The notes under the pieces were generated by a model that had not been told where the DNA came from, ran no database searches, and was given only the letters and a program-made list of their open reading frames with translations. A program made the position numbers and the translations under genes. Shown in pieces: positions 23,231 through 31,599 of a stretch of DNA of 33,285 bases. How positions within the stretch are numbered: position 1 is the stretch's first letter; each line of letters starts with the position of its first letter. The DNA is from Caloranaerobacter sp050286925 (GTDB lineage: Bacteria; Bacillota; Clostridia; Tissierellales; Thermohalobacteraceae), in the NCBI RefSeq assembly GCF_050286925.1, contig NZ_JBFWFX010000017.1, positions 1-33,285 on the forward strand, given 5' to 3'.

Positions 23231-24337
23231 ATGTTTATAATCATTTCAAAAAGGAGGTTATATTTAGTTATATTAATACTAGCTATAATATCTGTATTTT
23301 TAATATCGGTTAGGTTTCTGTTTTTAAGACATATACCAATATTTATTAATAAAGAGATTACTCATGAAATTGAGAAAATTTTTAACTTAAGAAGTCAAGC
23401 TATTTTAAAACAAGATGAAAGTTTGCTGTCGATACTTTATGATACTTCCACAAAATACGGTAGATGGGCTTATGAGCATGAACTTAGAAGAATGAAATAT
23501 TTACATAAATGGGCTGATAAGCAAGGAGTAAAGTTTATAAGTATAAAGCCAAAAACTATAATTAGAAAAGTGAGAGAAAAGGGACAAGGGTTTTATGTTA
23601 ATTTAATGGTATCTACTGAATATAAATATGTTTATAAGAACGAAAGCAGTATAAATTTATTTAGAATAGGGACATATCATTCAATGGATATTGTTAAGGG
23701 TGAAGAAGATGAATGGTTTATTACAAGAGAATGGTATACCGATCCATTTGCAGACTCACTGAAATTAGATGATATTAAGACAGAAGAGATAAAAACTTAT
23801 ATACTATCACATAAACCTAGAGATTTATCTAAAATAAGTAAGCGAAGGAAATCAGCAGTTGAATATGCAGATAAATATTGTGGAGCAGCTGGTTCTGAAA
23901 AAACAGGCTATAGATATAACAATAAATATATAAATTATAATTCTAGAGGAGGCGATTGTGCAAACTTTGCTTCTCAAATTCTGTTTGAAGGAGGAAAATT
24001 CAGAAAGACTTATACATGGAATTATAATAAAGGTGGTAGCAAAGCTTGGGTTAATGCACATGCATTTAAAGATTATATGCTTTATAGTGGTAGAGCTTCA
24101 TTAATAGCTTATGGTAGTTATGAAAAAGTCTATAAAGCTGCTTATAAATTACTTCCAGGTGATTTTATAGCTTATGGGAAAAAAGGAAAGGTAGCTCATA
24201 TCTCTGTTGTTACAGGTGCAGATTCTAAAGGATATCCATTGGTAAATTGTCATAATACAGATAGATACAGAGTACCATGGGATTTAGGTTGGAGCGACAA
24301 AAGTATAAGATTTTGGTTGGTTCGTGTTCATTATTAG
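23231..24337 (+). CDS. Membrane-anchored amidase-domain protein (Amidase_6 type)
   Basis: A 368-residue protein with one N-terminal membrane helix (about 10-32), a roughly 170-residue extracytoplasmic region, and a C-terminal domain from about 205 that looks like the putative amidase family PF12671. Visible are RGGDCANFASQ with likely nucleophile C243, the WNYNKGGSKAW block, AHISVVTG with H323, and NCHNTDRYRVPWDLGW. It may act on peptidoglycan or peptides outside the cell, but the substrate is unknown. The ATG is 8 nt from GGGGG. A second strong AAAGGAGG at 23249-23256 lies inside the gene without a good start after it. Confidence 0.8.
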   Translation: MFIIISKRRLYLVILILAIISVFLISVRFLFLRHIPIFINKEITHEIEKIFNLRSQAILKQDESLLSILYDTSTKYGRWAYEHELRRMKYLHKWADKQGVKFISIKPKTIIRKVREKGQGFYVNLMVSTEYKYVYKNESSINLFRIGTYHSMDIVKGEEDEWFITREWYTDPFADSLKLDDIKTEEIKTYILSHKPRDLSKISKRRKSAVEYADKYCGAAGSEKTGYRYNNKYINYNSRGGDCANFASQILFEGGKFRKTYTWNYNKGGSKAWVNAHAFKDYMLYSGRASLIAYGSYEKVYKAAYKLLPGDFIAYGKKGKVAHISVVTGADSKGYPLVNCHNTDRYRVPWDLGWSDKSIRFWLVRVHY

Positions 24338-24354
24338 AGTATTATATATTTATA

Positions 24355-24406
24355 AGAAAAAGTCGTCACTTTTTAAATTATTATAGTTCTAAAATGAAGT
24401 GACGAC
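24355..24406 (-). terminator. Terminator of the minus-strand GltD-like gene
   Basis: GTCGTCACTT (24362-24371) and AAGTGACGAC (24397-24406) pair around a 25-nt loop. Read on the minus strand the stem is followed by CTTTTTC, so it should stop the minus-strand gene. It lies in the 139-nt gap between two convergent genes. Confidence 0.55.
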
Positions 24407-24476
24407 ATTCTTTGGTTACTGATTTGATAAATGTACTAGTATAAATAATTGTATAAATTGAGAACTATTAAAATTT

Positions 24477-25721
24477 TTATTCAGTGTATTTTTTTGATAC
24501 GTATTCATCTATTGCTTCCGCAACTCTTTTAGAAAGTTTCACAGCTTCTACAACAGTTTTAGCACCTGTAACGACATCACCAGAGGCAAAAACACCTTCT
24601 TTTGTTGTTCTTCCAAATTTATCTGTAATAACAAATCCTTTGTTATCTATATTTATATCTTTAGTATTTGATACAATATTTGCCCTAGGACCTTGACTAA
24701 TAGCTATTATAACTGAATCAACTTCAAAGATTTCTTCAGTATTTTCTATAGGCACTATTTTTGGCTGACCTGATTTATCAAATATTTTTTTAGTCCTAAC
24801 ATATTTGATTCCATTATCTAATATTTCTATAGGAGTTTTGTAAAACATGAACTTTACTCCATCTATTTTGGCATATTCTACTTCATAATCTCTAGCTGGA
24901 ATGTCTTCTGGTCCTTTTCTGTACATTATATAAACATCTCTAGCACCATTTCTTATAGCAGTTCTTGCTACATCCATAGCGGTGTTTCCTGCCCCAATTA
25001 CACAGACTTTCTTTCCTAAATTAAAAACCTCAGGATTTTTAAGGTAGTCTATTGCATAATGTACATGACCTAAACTTTCTCCCTTTATATTTAAGGTATT
25101 TGGTTTCCATACTCCTGTCCCAATAAAAACAGCTTTATATCCATCTCTAAAAAGGTCATCAATTGTGATAACAGGACCAATTAATGTATTAGGTCTTATT
25201 TTAACTCCGAGTCCTATTAATTTTTCTTTTAATTTTTCAAGAATGTTTTTTGGAAGCCTAAAATCTGGTATACCATATCTTAAGAATCCTCCAATTTTGT
25301 CTTGGGCTTCAAAAATAGTTATATCATATCCTTTTAATGCCAATATAAAAGCTACTGTTAAACCAGAAGGACCTGAACCTATTACTGCAACTTTTTTGTT
25401 AACATTATTATTTTTATTTACGTCAATAGTATTTAAATAATACTCAGAAATATAATGCTCTATTGCACTTATTTGTACTGGATTACCTTTTATACCCAAT
25501 ATGCAATTCCCTTCACATTGAGATTCATGAGGACACACAAGAGAGCAGACTACAGAAAGAGGATTGTTTAAGAAAAGCATTTCTCCAGCTTTTTTTATAT
25601 TACCATCTAAAAGCATGGCTATAACCTCATTAATAGGAGTATTTACAGGACAGCCTTCTTTACACTTTGGATTTTTACATTGAAGACATCTTTTAGCTTC
25701 TTCAACAATATGCTTAGCCAT
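24477..25721 (-). CDS. GltD/NfnB-like NAD(P)H flavoprotein oxidoreductase
   Basis: A 414-residue protein of the glutamate-synthase small-subunit family. The N-terminal cysteine-rich domain (C12, C15, C20, C24, then C59, C63, C69, C73) should hold two iron-sulfur clusters. FAD-binding GSGPSG is at 115-120, the NAD(P)H site GAGNTAMD is at 243-250, and the second FAD motif ASGDVVTGAKTVVEAV is near the C terminus. Such subunits pass electrons from NAD(P)H to glutamate synthase or other partners. No large-subunit gene is nearby, so the partner is unknown. AGAGGTG precedes the start on the minus strand. Confidence 0.85.
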   Translation of the reverse strand: MAKHIVEEAKRCLQCKNPKCKEGCPVNTPINEVIAMLLDGNIKKAGEMLFLNNPLSVVCSLVCPHESQCEGNCILGIKGNPVQISAIEHYISEYYLNTIDVNKNNNVNKKVAVIGSGPSGLTVAFILALKGYDITIFEAQDKIGGFLRYGIPDFRLPKNILEKLKEKLIGLGVKIRPNTLIGPVITIDDLFRDGYKAVFIGTGVWKPNTLNIKGESLGHVHYAIDYLKNPEVFNLGKKVCVIGAGNTAMDVARTAIRNGARDVYIMYRKGPEDIPARDYEVEYAKIDGVKFMFYKTPIEILDNGIKYVRTKKIFDKSGQPKIVPIENTEEIFEVDSVIIAISQGPRANIVSNTKDINIDNKGFVITDKFGRTTKEGVFASGDVVTGAKTVVEAVKLSKRVAEAIDEYVSKKYTE

Positions 25722-26104
25722 TAAATCACCTCTTGTTCTAATTATTCTAAAAAATAAACAAGTATATCAAAATATGTTAGTTATCTTTAGCAACTAAGAT
25801 ATTTATGTGTATTATTATATGTCAGAATTTTATAATAAATATTTTATCAGATATATTGAAAAATTAAAGTTGTTTTTAAAAATTATTTACTATTGGCAAC
25901 AATGACAACAACTTAGTTTAATACATGTATTTTCTGAATTTAAAGTTTTCATGTTCAAATTTGATAAATATTTGTAGCTCTATTCTCAATTTTTGGATTT
26001 TACGAGAAAAATATTATTTTTTCAACTTCAATACTTTACTTTTTTAAAGTAATAAAGTATAATTTTTAGTATCGTAAAAAAACAAACTTAAGGAGGAGAT
26101 ACAA
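25722..26104. other. Divergent intergenic region (383 nt)
   Basis: Very AT-rich gap between the minus-strand GltD-like gene and the plus-strand importer operon. I see a promoter candidate for the importer near its right end, listed separately, and a weak minus-strand candidate (TAGAAT, bases 25744-25749 on plus). It also has an 8-bp inverted repeat AAGTTGTT/AACAACTT (25867-25874/25907-25914) with a 32-nt loop. No T-box motif and no open gene was found. Confidence 0.6.
26032..26063 (+). promoter_or_regulatory. Importer promoter with overlapping palindrome
   Basis: TTTACT (26035-26040) and TATAAT (26058-26063) are separated by 17 nt. The same bases form nested inverted repeats: TACTTTA (26032-26038) with TAAAGTA (26053-26059), and the inner ACTTTTTTAAAGT. 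The overlap suggests an operator for a regulator of amino-acid uptake, which I cannot name. Confidence 0.55.
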
Positions 26105-26908
26105 ATGAAGAAAAGTTACGTATTATTAGTTTTAGTACTTATTTTATTATCTTTATCTTTTACAGGTTGTGGTCAAAAGAATACAGAAGACCAATCATTA
26201 GAAGAAATTAAGAAAAAGGGCTATTTTGTTGTTGGTCTTGATGACAATTTCCCACCAATGGGCTTTAGGGATAAGTCAGGTGAAATTGTAGGATTTGATA
26301 TAGACATGGCGAAGGAAGCAGCAAAGAGAATGGGTGTAGAAGTTAAATTTAAGCCTGTAGATTGGGATGGAGTAATATTAAGTCTTAAAAAGAAAGATAT
26401 TGATCTAATCTGGAATGGTTTAACTGTAACAGATGAAAGGAAAAAACAGATTAGCTTTTCAAAGGTTTATCTTGCAAACAGACAGATTATAATTGTTAAT
26501 AATGATTCAAATATAAATAGCAAAGATGATTTAAAAGGAAAAATAATTGGTGTTCAGCTTGGAAGCAGTAGTGAGCAAGCTTTAAATTCTGATAAAACTT
26601 TAGTTGAAACTTTAAAGGATGTAAGAAAGTATTCAAATAATATCGAAGCATTACTAGATTTAAAAGCAAAAAGAATTGATGCAGTTGTTATAGATGAAAT
26701 AGTTGGAAGATATTATATTGCTAAAAAGCAAGATGAATATAGAATACTTGAAGAAAATCTTGGAGACGAATCATATGCAGTTGGAATAAGAAAGGAAGAT
26801 GTTTCATTTAGAGAAGAATTAGACAGAGTACTTGATGAAATGAAAAAGGATGGAACAGCTGCTGAAATATCTAAAAAATGGTTTGGTGAAGATATAGTTA
26901 TTAAATAG
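26105..26908 (+). CDS. Polar amino-acid ABC transporter, substrate-binding lipoprotein
   Basis: A 267-residue solute-binding protein. It has a lipoprotein signal peptide with the lipid-anchored cysteine at C22 (SFTGC). The SBP_bac_3-type bilobed domain shows VGLDDNFPPMGFRDKSGEIV, VGFDIDMAKEAAKRMGV, WNGLTVTDERKKQISFS and GVQLGSSSEQAL. That family binds polar amino acids such as glutamine, cystine or arginine; which one cannot be told. AAGGAGG lies 7-8 nt before the ATG. It leads an operon with a permease and an ATPase. Confidence 0.93.
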   Translation: MKKSYVLLVLVLILLSLSFTGCGQKNTEDQSLEEIKKKGYFVVGLDDNFPPMGFRDKSGEIVGFDIDMAKEAAKRMGVEVKFKPVDWDGVILSLKKKDIDLIWNGLTVTDERKKQISFSKVYLANRQIIIVNNDSNINSKDDLKGKIIGVQLGSSSEQALNSDKTLVETLKDVRKYSNNIEALLDLKAKRIDAVVIDEIVGRYYIAKKQDEYRILEENLGDESYAVGIRKEDVSFREELDRVLDEMKKDGTAAEISKKWFGEDIVIK

Positions 26909-26922
26909 GGAGAGAATAGAAG

Positions 26923-27564
26923 ATGACATATATTTTTGATGTTACAGGATTTATACTAAGAGGTGCGATAACAACTTTTAAGCTTTATATTGTAACGGCT
27001 ACTTTGTGTGTGCCATTGGGGATTTTATTGGCTGTATTTAAAATATCAAAATACAATATTGTGTCGAAAGTAATAGGGATATATACATGGATATTTAGAG
27101 GGACTCCTTTGCTTTTGCAACTGTTCTTTGTATATTATGGGCTGCCTGTAATTGGTATTTCGTTAATGCCTTTTACGGCAGCTGCTCTTACTTTTGTATT
27201 AAATTATTCAGCATATCTAACTGAAATATTTAGAGCTGGGATTGAATCAATAGATAAAGGACAGTTTGAGGCAGCTAAATCGCTTGGAATGAATTATAGA
27301 CAAACTATGACTAGAATTATAATTCCTCAAGCTGTGAGAAGAGTTATACCACCAACATGTAATGAAGCTATAAATCTTGTAAAAGATACTGCACTAGTGG
27401 CAGCTATAGGTATGGGTGATTTGTTAAGAGCAGCTAAAGAAGTACTTACGAGGGATTTTACAATAACTCCATTTATTATAGCTGCAATACTTTATTTGGG
27501 AATAAGTTCTGTAATTGTAGCCATATTTAGAAAAATTGAAGATAGATATTCTATATCAGATTAG
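26923..27564 (+). CDS. Polar amino-acid ABC transporter, permease
   Basis: A 213-residue integral membrane protein with about five helices, of the HisM/GlnP type. The EAA loop that docks the ATPase is seen as GQFEAAKSLGMNYRQTMTRI followed by IIPQAVRRVIPP, and FRGTPLLLQLFFVYYGLP is the typical N-terminal half motif. It starts 14 nt after the binding-protein gene and ends 11 nt before the ATPase gene. As one permease gene, it likely forms a homodimer. Confidence 0.94.
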   Translation: MTYIFDVTGFILRGAITTFKLYIVTATLCVPLGILLAVFKISKYNIVSKVIGIYTWIFRGTPLLLQLFFVYYGLPVIGISLMPFTAAALTFVLNYSAYLTEIFRAGIESIDKGQFEAAKSLGMNYRQTMTRIIIPQAVRRVIPPTCNEAINLVKDTALVAAIGMGDLLRAAKEVLTRDFTITPFIIAAILYLGISSVIVAIFRKIEDRYSISD

Positions 27565-27575
27565 GAGAGAGTACT

Positions 27576-28280
27576 ATGATAAAAGTAGTTAATGTGAACA
27601 AGAGTTTTAAAGACCTTAAAGTATTAAAAAATATATCTTTTAATGTAAATAAAGGTGAAGTAATATCAATAATAGGTCCTTCGGGTTCCGGAAAAAGTAC
27701 TCTTCTAAGATGCATAAGTCAGCTAGAGGAAATAGATTCTGGATATATAGAAATTGATGGTGTACCAATTACTAAAAATGGGTATAAAAAAATAGGTATG
27801 GTATTCCAAAATTTTAATTTATTTCCTCATAAAACTGCACTTGAAAATATTATCGAAGCTCCTATTGTAGTAAAAAAAATCAATAAAGATAAAGCAATAA
27901 AATTAGGGAAAGAGCTGCTTTCAAAAGTAGGTTTGCTTGATAAACAAGATTATTATCCGTCTCAGCTTTCAGGTGGACAAAAACAGAGAGTTGCAATTGC
28001 TAGGGCATTGGCAATGGAACCTGAAATAATGCTATTTGATGAACCGACTTCAGCGTTAGACCCAGAGCTTGTAGGAGAAGTACTAAATGTAATTAAGGAA
28101 CTTGCCAAGGAACATATGACTATGCTTATAGTAACACATGAGATGAGATTTGCAAAAGAAGTTTCAGATAGAGTAATATTTATGGATGAAGGAGAAATTA
28201 TTGAAGAAGGTGATTCTAAGAAAATTTTTGAAAATCCTGAGCATCCTAGAATAAGGTCATTTTTGAGTAGGATGGTATAA
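27576..28280 (+). CDS. Polar amino-acid ABC transporter, ATP-binding protein
   Basis: A 234-residue ATPase of the GlnQ/HisP type. Walker A is GPSGSGKSTLLR (about 34-45), the Q-loop is VFQNFNLFPHKTALEN, the signature is LSGGQKQRVAIARALA, and Walker B is IMLFDEPTSALDPE, with the switch histidine in VTHEMRFA. The length, about 240, matches the family. A rho-independent terminator follows 5 nt after the stop, so the importer is a closed three-gene unit. Confidence 0.95.
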   Translation: MIKVVNVNKSFKDLKVLKNISFNVNKGEVISIIGPSGSGKSTLLRCISQLEEIDSGYIEIDGVPITKNGYKKIGMVFQNFNLFPHKTALENIIEAPIVVKKINKDKAIKLGKELLSKVGLLDKQDYYPSQLSGGQKQRVAIARALAMEPEIMLFDEPTSALDPELVGEVLNVIKELAKEHMTMLIVTHEMRFAKEVSDRVIFMDEGEIIEEGDSKKIFENPEHPRIRSFLSRMV

Positions 28281-28285
28281 ATATG

Positions 28286-28311
28286 ACTTCGGGGAAAACC
28301 CGAAGTTTTTT
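28286..28311 (+). terminator. Terminator of the importer operon
   Basis: ACTTCGGG (28286-28293) and CCCGAAGT (28299-28306) close on GAAAA and run into TTTTT. Confidence 0.92.
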
Positions 28312-28326
28312 GTATGTAGATATTTT

Positions 28327-28335
28327 TGATATAAT
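28327..28335 (+). promoter_or_regulatory. Extended -10 promoter for psuG
   Basis: TGATATAAT carries both the TG extension and a perfect TATAAT (28330-28335), just after the terminator and about 30 nt before the gene. No good -35 is visible, which the extended -10 would make less necessary. Confidence 0.55.
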
Positions 28336-28366
28336 ATCATTAAAGAGAAGCAAAGGAGATGAATAT

Positions 28367-29290
28367 ATGCTTAATAGATATTTAGAAATACATCCTGAAG
28401 TGGAAAAAGCAATAGAAAAAGGAAAACCTGTAGTTGCATTAGAATCTACTATAATATCTCATGGTATGCCTTATCCTCAAAATGTTGAAACTGCAAAGAA
28501 GGTAGAAAGAATAGTAAGGGAAAATGGAGCTATTCCTGCAACTATTGGGATAATAAAAGGGAAATTAAAAGTAGGTTTGAGTGAAGAAGAGATTGAATAC
28601 ATGGGTAAAGCTAAAAATGTATTGAAGGTAAGTAGAAGAGATATACCTTTTATAATAGCAAAGCAGCTTGATGGAGCTACAACAGTAGCTTCAACTATGA
28701 TAATCTCTGCATTAGCAGGTATAAAAGTATTTGTAACTGGTGGAATAGGAGGAGTTCATAGAGGAGCACAGGAAACATTTGATATTTCTGCTGACCTTAT
28801 GGAACTTGCAAAGACAAATGTAGCAGTAGTTTGTGCTGGAGCTAAATCCATATTAGATATAGGTTTAACTTTAGAATATTTAGAAACTCATGGAGTGCCT
28901 GTAATAGGATATAAGACAGATGAATTTCCAGCCTTTTATACTAGAAAAAGTGGGTTTAAAGTTGATTATAGAGTAGATTCTGTGAGTGAATTGGCAAAAA
29001 TTATTAAGGTAAAATGGGATTTAAAGTTAAAAGGCGGTTTAGTCATAGGCAATCCAATACCTAGAGAATATGAGATGGATTACGATATAATAAATAAAGC
29101 AATAGATGATGCTATTATAGAAGCAAATGAAAAAGGAATAAGAGGAAAAGACATAACACCATTTTTACTATCTAAAATAAAACAGATTACTGGAGGGAAA
29201 AGTTTAGAATCTAACATTCAGTTAGTTTATAATAATGCAGTAGTTGGTTCAAAACTTGCTATCGAGTTAAGTAAATTATACAAGAGATAA
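28367..29290 (+). CDS. psuG: Pseudouridine-5'-phosphate glycosidase
   Basis: PsuG splits pseudouridine 5'-phosphate into uracil and ribose 5-phosphate. The 307-residue product has the conserved VVALESTIISHGMPYPQN (E26), GATTVASTM, GGIGGVHRGAQETFDISAD (H131, D138 region) and CAGAKSILDI (K160), plus NPIP near the end. I start it at the ATG at 28367. A longer frame would begin inside the upstream terminator. AAAGGAGATG lies 6-7 nt ahead. The partner kinase psuK and a permease are not adjacent. Confidence 0.92.
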   Translation: MLNRYLEIHPEVEKAIEKGKPVVALESTIISHGMPYPQNVETAKKVERIVRENGAIPATIGIIKGKLKVGLSEEEIEYMGKAKNVLKVSRRDIPFIIAKQLDGATTVASTMIISALAGIKVFVTGGIGGVHRGAQETFDISADLMELAKTNVAVVCAGAKSILDIGLTLEYLETHGVPVIGYKTDEFPAFYTRKSGFKVDYRVDSVSELAKIIKVKWDLKLKGGLVIGNPIPREYEMDYDIINKAIDDAIIEANEKGIRGKDITPFLLSKIKQITGGKSLESNIQLVYNNAVVGSKLAIELSKLYKR

Positions 29291-29322
29291 GCATAACAAG
29301 GTCTGCTTTAGGGGTGATTTTT

Positions 29323-30423
29323 ATGAATTATGTAGAGGCTTTTAAAGAATTAGGCATGGTAGTTTTAGGTATGTCAATTCAAAAATTAGGGATAGCTATA
29401 TTTATATTTCTATTTACTATAATAATGAGAAATGTTTTTACAAAATACTTTTTGAAAATAGCTTTAAAGTTTACAAGTAAAACCAAGTCAGAAATTGATG
29501 ATGATTTAGTTAAAGCTTTTAGCAGCCCATTAAGGACATTTATAGTTATATTAGGTACTTATTTTGCACTTAAGTTGTTTCCTTTAAGTCTTTCAACTAA
29601 ACAGTTTATTTCGAAATTATTCCGTTCTTCTATAATAATAATTATTGCATGGGGATTTTATAATTTAGAAGGTACATATTCAATACTTTTCGAATTAATG
29701 GGAGATAAATTCAATTTAAAAACTAGTAAAGTATTAAAACCTTTCTTTTCTAAGATAATGAGAGTGATAACAATAGTGATTGCATTAGGGATAGTAGCTG
29801 AAGAATTTGATTATGATGTCAGTGGATTCATAGCTGGTTTAGGAATAGGTGGTTTGGCAGTTGCTATGGCTGCTAAGGACTTTTTATCAAATATATTTGG
29901 TGGAATTGTTATCATTATGGATAAACCATTTGATATAGGTGATTGGATAACAACATCAGATATAGAAGGTGTTGTAGAAGATATCAGTTTTAGAAGTACT
30001 AAAATTAGAACGTTTAATAAAGCAGTAGTAACTGTTCCAAACTCAATGCTTGTTGGGCAGCCAATAATTAATAATTCAAGAAGAGGTATAAGACGTATTA
30101 CTTTTAAATTAGGGGTTACGTATAGTACTCCGCGCGAAAAATTAGAAAAATGTATAAATAGAATAGAAGAAATGTTAAAAAGCCATCCAGGAGTAGATAA
30201 AGGTACAATATTTGTAAAATTTGACGGGTTTAATGATAGCAGTTTGGATATTTTACTGTATTTCTTCACTAATACATCAGATTGGGCAAGATATTTAGAT
30301 ATTAAACAGGATATTAATTTCAAGATAATGAAAATATTAGAGGAAGAAGGAGTAGAAGTAGCTTTTCCAAGTACAAGCATATATTTCGAAAATGCTTTAA
30401 AAACAGAACAATTAAAGGGTTAA
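29323..30423 (+). CDS. MscS-family mechanosensitive ion channel
   Basis: A 366-residue protein of the small-conductance mechanosensitive channel family, which releases solutes upon hypo-osmotic shock. Several N-terminal membrane helices (about 20-40, 70-90, 100-120, 143-165) precede the pore helix around 165-200, GLGIGGLAVAMAAKD, then NIFGGIVIIMDKPFDIGDW. The cytosolic beta and alpha/beta domains follow. The ATG at 29323 is 5 nt after AGGGGTGA, and a GTG at 29314 overlaps that site. It may be co-transcribed with psuG. Confidence 0.92.
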   Translation: MNYVEAFKELGMVVLGMSIQKLGIAIFIFLFTIIMRNVFTKYFLKIALKFTSKTKSEIDDDLVKAFSSPLRTFIVILGTYFALKLFPLSLSTKQFISKLFRSSIIIIIAWGFYNLEGTYSILFELMGDKFNLKTSKVLKPFFSKIMRVITIVIALGIVAEEFDYDVSGFIAGLGIGGLAVAMAAKDFLSNIFGGIVIIMDKPFDIGDWITTSDIEGVVEDISFRSTKIRTFNKAVVTVPNSMLVGQPIINNSRRGIRRITFKLGVTYSTPREKLEKCINRIEEMLKSHPGVDKGTIFVKFDGFNDSSLDILLYFFTNTSDWARYLDIKQDINFKIMKILEEEGVEVAFPSTSIYFENALKTEQLKG

Positions 30424-30463
30424 CTGTATTGTTTCAAATATAGTAGCTATTGGAGGAGTAGTT

Positions 30464-30931
30464 ATGAATATTTTAGATAAAAAACTAATACCAGTATTAC
30501 TGTTTTTAGCAGGAGTTATGTTTATTTCAGCAGGTATAATTATGGCATCTAAACCTAATGTAAAATATATAGATTATACTGATGAAGAAATAAAAAGAAG
30601 AGCTAGAGAATTAGGGATGGTAGATATAAAAGAGATTATAGAAAAAAATCAATCTAAAAATGAGGAAAATAAAGATGTGTCAAAAAAAACGGAAGAAAGA
30701 GAAAAAGTTAAAGAGGAAAAAGATGTAGTATTATTTGAAATAAAAAAGGGAGAATCAAGTGAAAGTATTATAGAAAGATTGTTTAAAGAAGGTTTAATAG
30801 CAGATAAAAATGAATTTGCTAAAGCTGTATTTCTAAAGAAAGCTGAAAGACGTTTTAAATATGGAGTGTTTGAATTAAAAAAGGGTATGGATTATGAAAC
30901 TATAATAGATGTACTTACAGGAGTTAAATGA
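30464..30931 (+). CDS. Small MltG-like membrane protein without catalytic domain
   Basis: A 155-residue protein: one N-terminal membrane helix (about 9-29), a charged low-complexity linker (about 60-87, rich in K and E), and a C-terminal LysM-like segment. The segment runs from about 88 (VLFEIKKGESSESIIERLFKEG) to 153 with KYGVFELKKGMDYETII. That matches the first subdomain of the YceG/MltG murein transglycosylase. The catalytic half, with its glutamate, is missing, so it is not a lytic enzyme. It may be a peptidoglycan-binding or scaffold relative. GGAGGAG lies about 7 nt before the ATG. Confidence 0.7.
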   Translation: MNILDKKLIPVLLFLAGVMFISAGIIMASKPNVKYIDYTDEEIKRRARELGMVDIKEIIEKNQSKNEENKDVSKKTEEREKVKEEKDVVLFEIKKGESSESIIERLFKEGLIADKNEFAKAVFLKKAERRFKYGVFELKKGMDYETIIDVLTGVK

Positions 30932-30943
30932 GAAATACATGAA

Positions 30944-30976
30944 AAGCCAAAGGGACTTGCCTTTGGCTTAAATTTT
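30944..30976 (+). terminator. Terminator after the MltG-like gene
   Basis: AAGCCAAAGG (30944-30953) and CCTTTGGCTT (30960-30969) close on GACTTG, with AAATTTTT after. It ends the psuG-mscS-MltG-like unit. Confidence 0.85.
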
Positions 30977-31070
30977 TATATAGAATAGTTATAATAATAG
31001 ATGGAAATGTTGTTAGTAAAGAAATAAATATGTTTGCTGATAAGAATATTTGCTATAAGTAGGTGAAAAT

Positions 31071-31565
31071 ATGCATATACATTCTTTTGGACCAATAGTT
31101 GATGAAAATTGTAAAGTTTTGATATTAGGTTCGATACCGGGAGTAAAATCATTAGAAAAAAATCAATATTATGGACATCCAAGAAATCAGTTTTGGAAAA
31201 TAATATATACGATGTTTAATGAAAAAGTAGAAGAAGATTATGATAAAAAAGTACAATTTTTATTAACTCATAAAATAGCTTTATGGGATGTAGTTAAGTC
31301 TTGTTATAGAGAAGGAAGTTTAGATTCTAATATTAAAAAACCAGAGATCAATGATTTTAAGTCACTTTTCTTAAAATATCCTAATATAAAGTTTATATTT
31401 TTTAATGGTTCAAAAGCAGAAGAAATTTTCAAAAGAAAAGTTGATAAAGAACTAGTAAAAGAAAAACAATTATTTAGGTTACCATCAACAAGTCCAGCCA
31501 GAGCAATTTCTTTTAATGAAAAATTAAAACATTGGATGAAAGTAAAAGAATGTTTAAAAGAGTAA
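31071..31565 (+). CDS. Hypoxanthine-DNA glycosylase (UDG superfamily)
   Basis: A 164-residue uracil-DNA-glycosylase-fold enzyme. Motif A is GSIPG (20-24), followed by YYGHPRNQFWKI (N39) and motif B-like LPSTSPARA (137-145), all typical of the group that removes deaminated adenine (hypoxanthine) and related bases from DNA. A weak promoter may lie upstream with TATAAT at 30990-30995. The spacing to the next gene is 34 nt with no terminator, so the two are likely one operon. Confidence 0.85.
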   Translation: MHIHSFGPIVDENCKVLILGSIPGVKSLEKNQYYGHPRNQFWKIIYTMFNEKVEEDYDKKVQFLLTHKIALWDVVKSCYREGSLDSNIKKPEINDFKSLFLKYPNIKFIFFNGSKAEEIFKRKVDKELVKEKQLFRLPSTSPARAISFNEKLKHWMKVKECLKE

Positions 31566-31599
31566 AAAATATTATTAAATTAAAAAGTTGGTGGAAATT

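Noticed and set aside
28283..28366. N-terminal extension of PsuG from an upstream ATG.
   Set aside because: The ATG lies in the terminator hairpin, and the family starts at MLNRYLEIHPE with a good ribosome-binding site.
29811..30380. Long open frame on the minus strand across the MscS gene.
   Set aside because: It is a shadow of the plus-strand MscS gene, which has clear family motifs. No ribosome-binding site and no recognisable protein.
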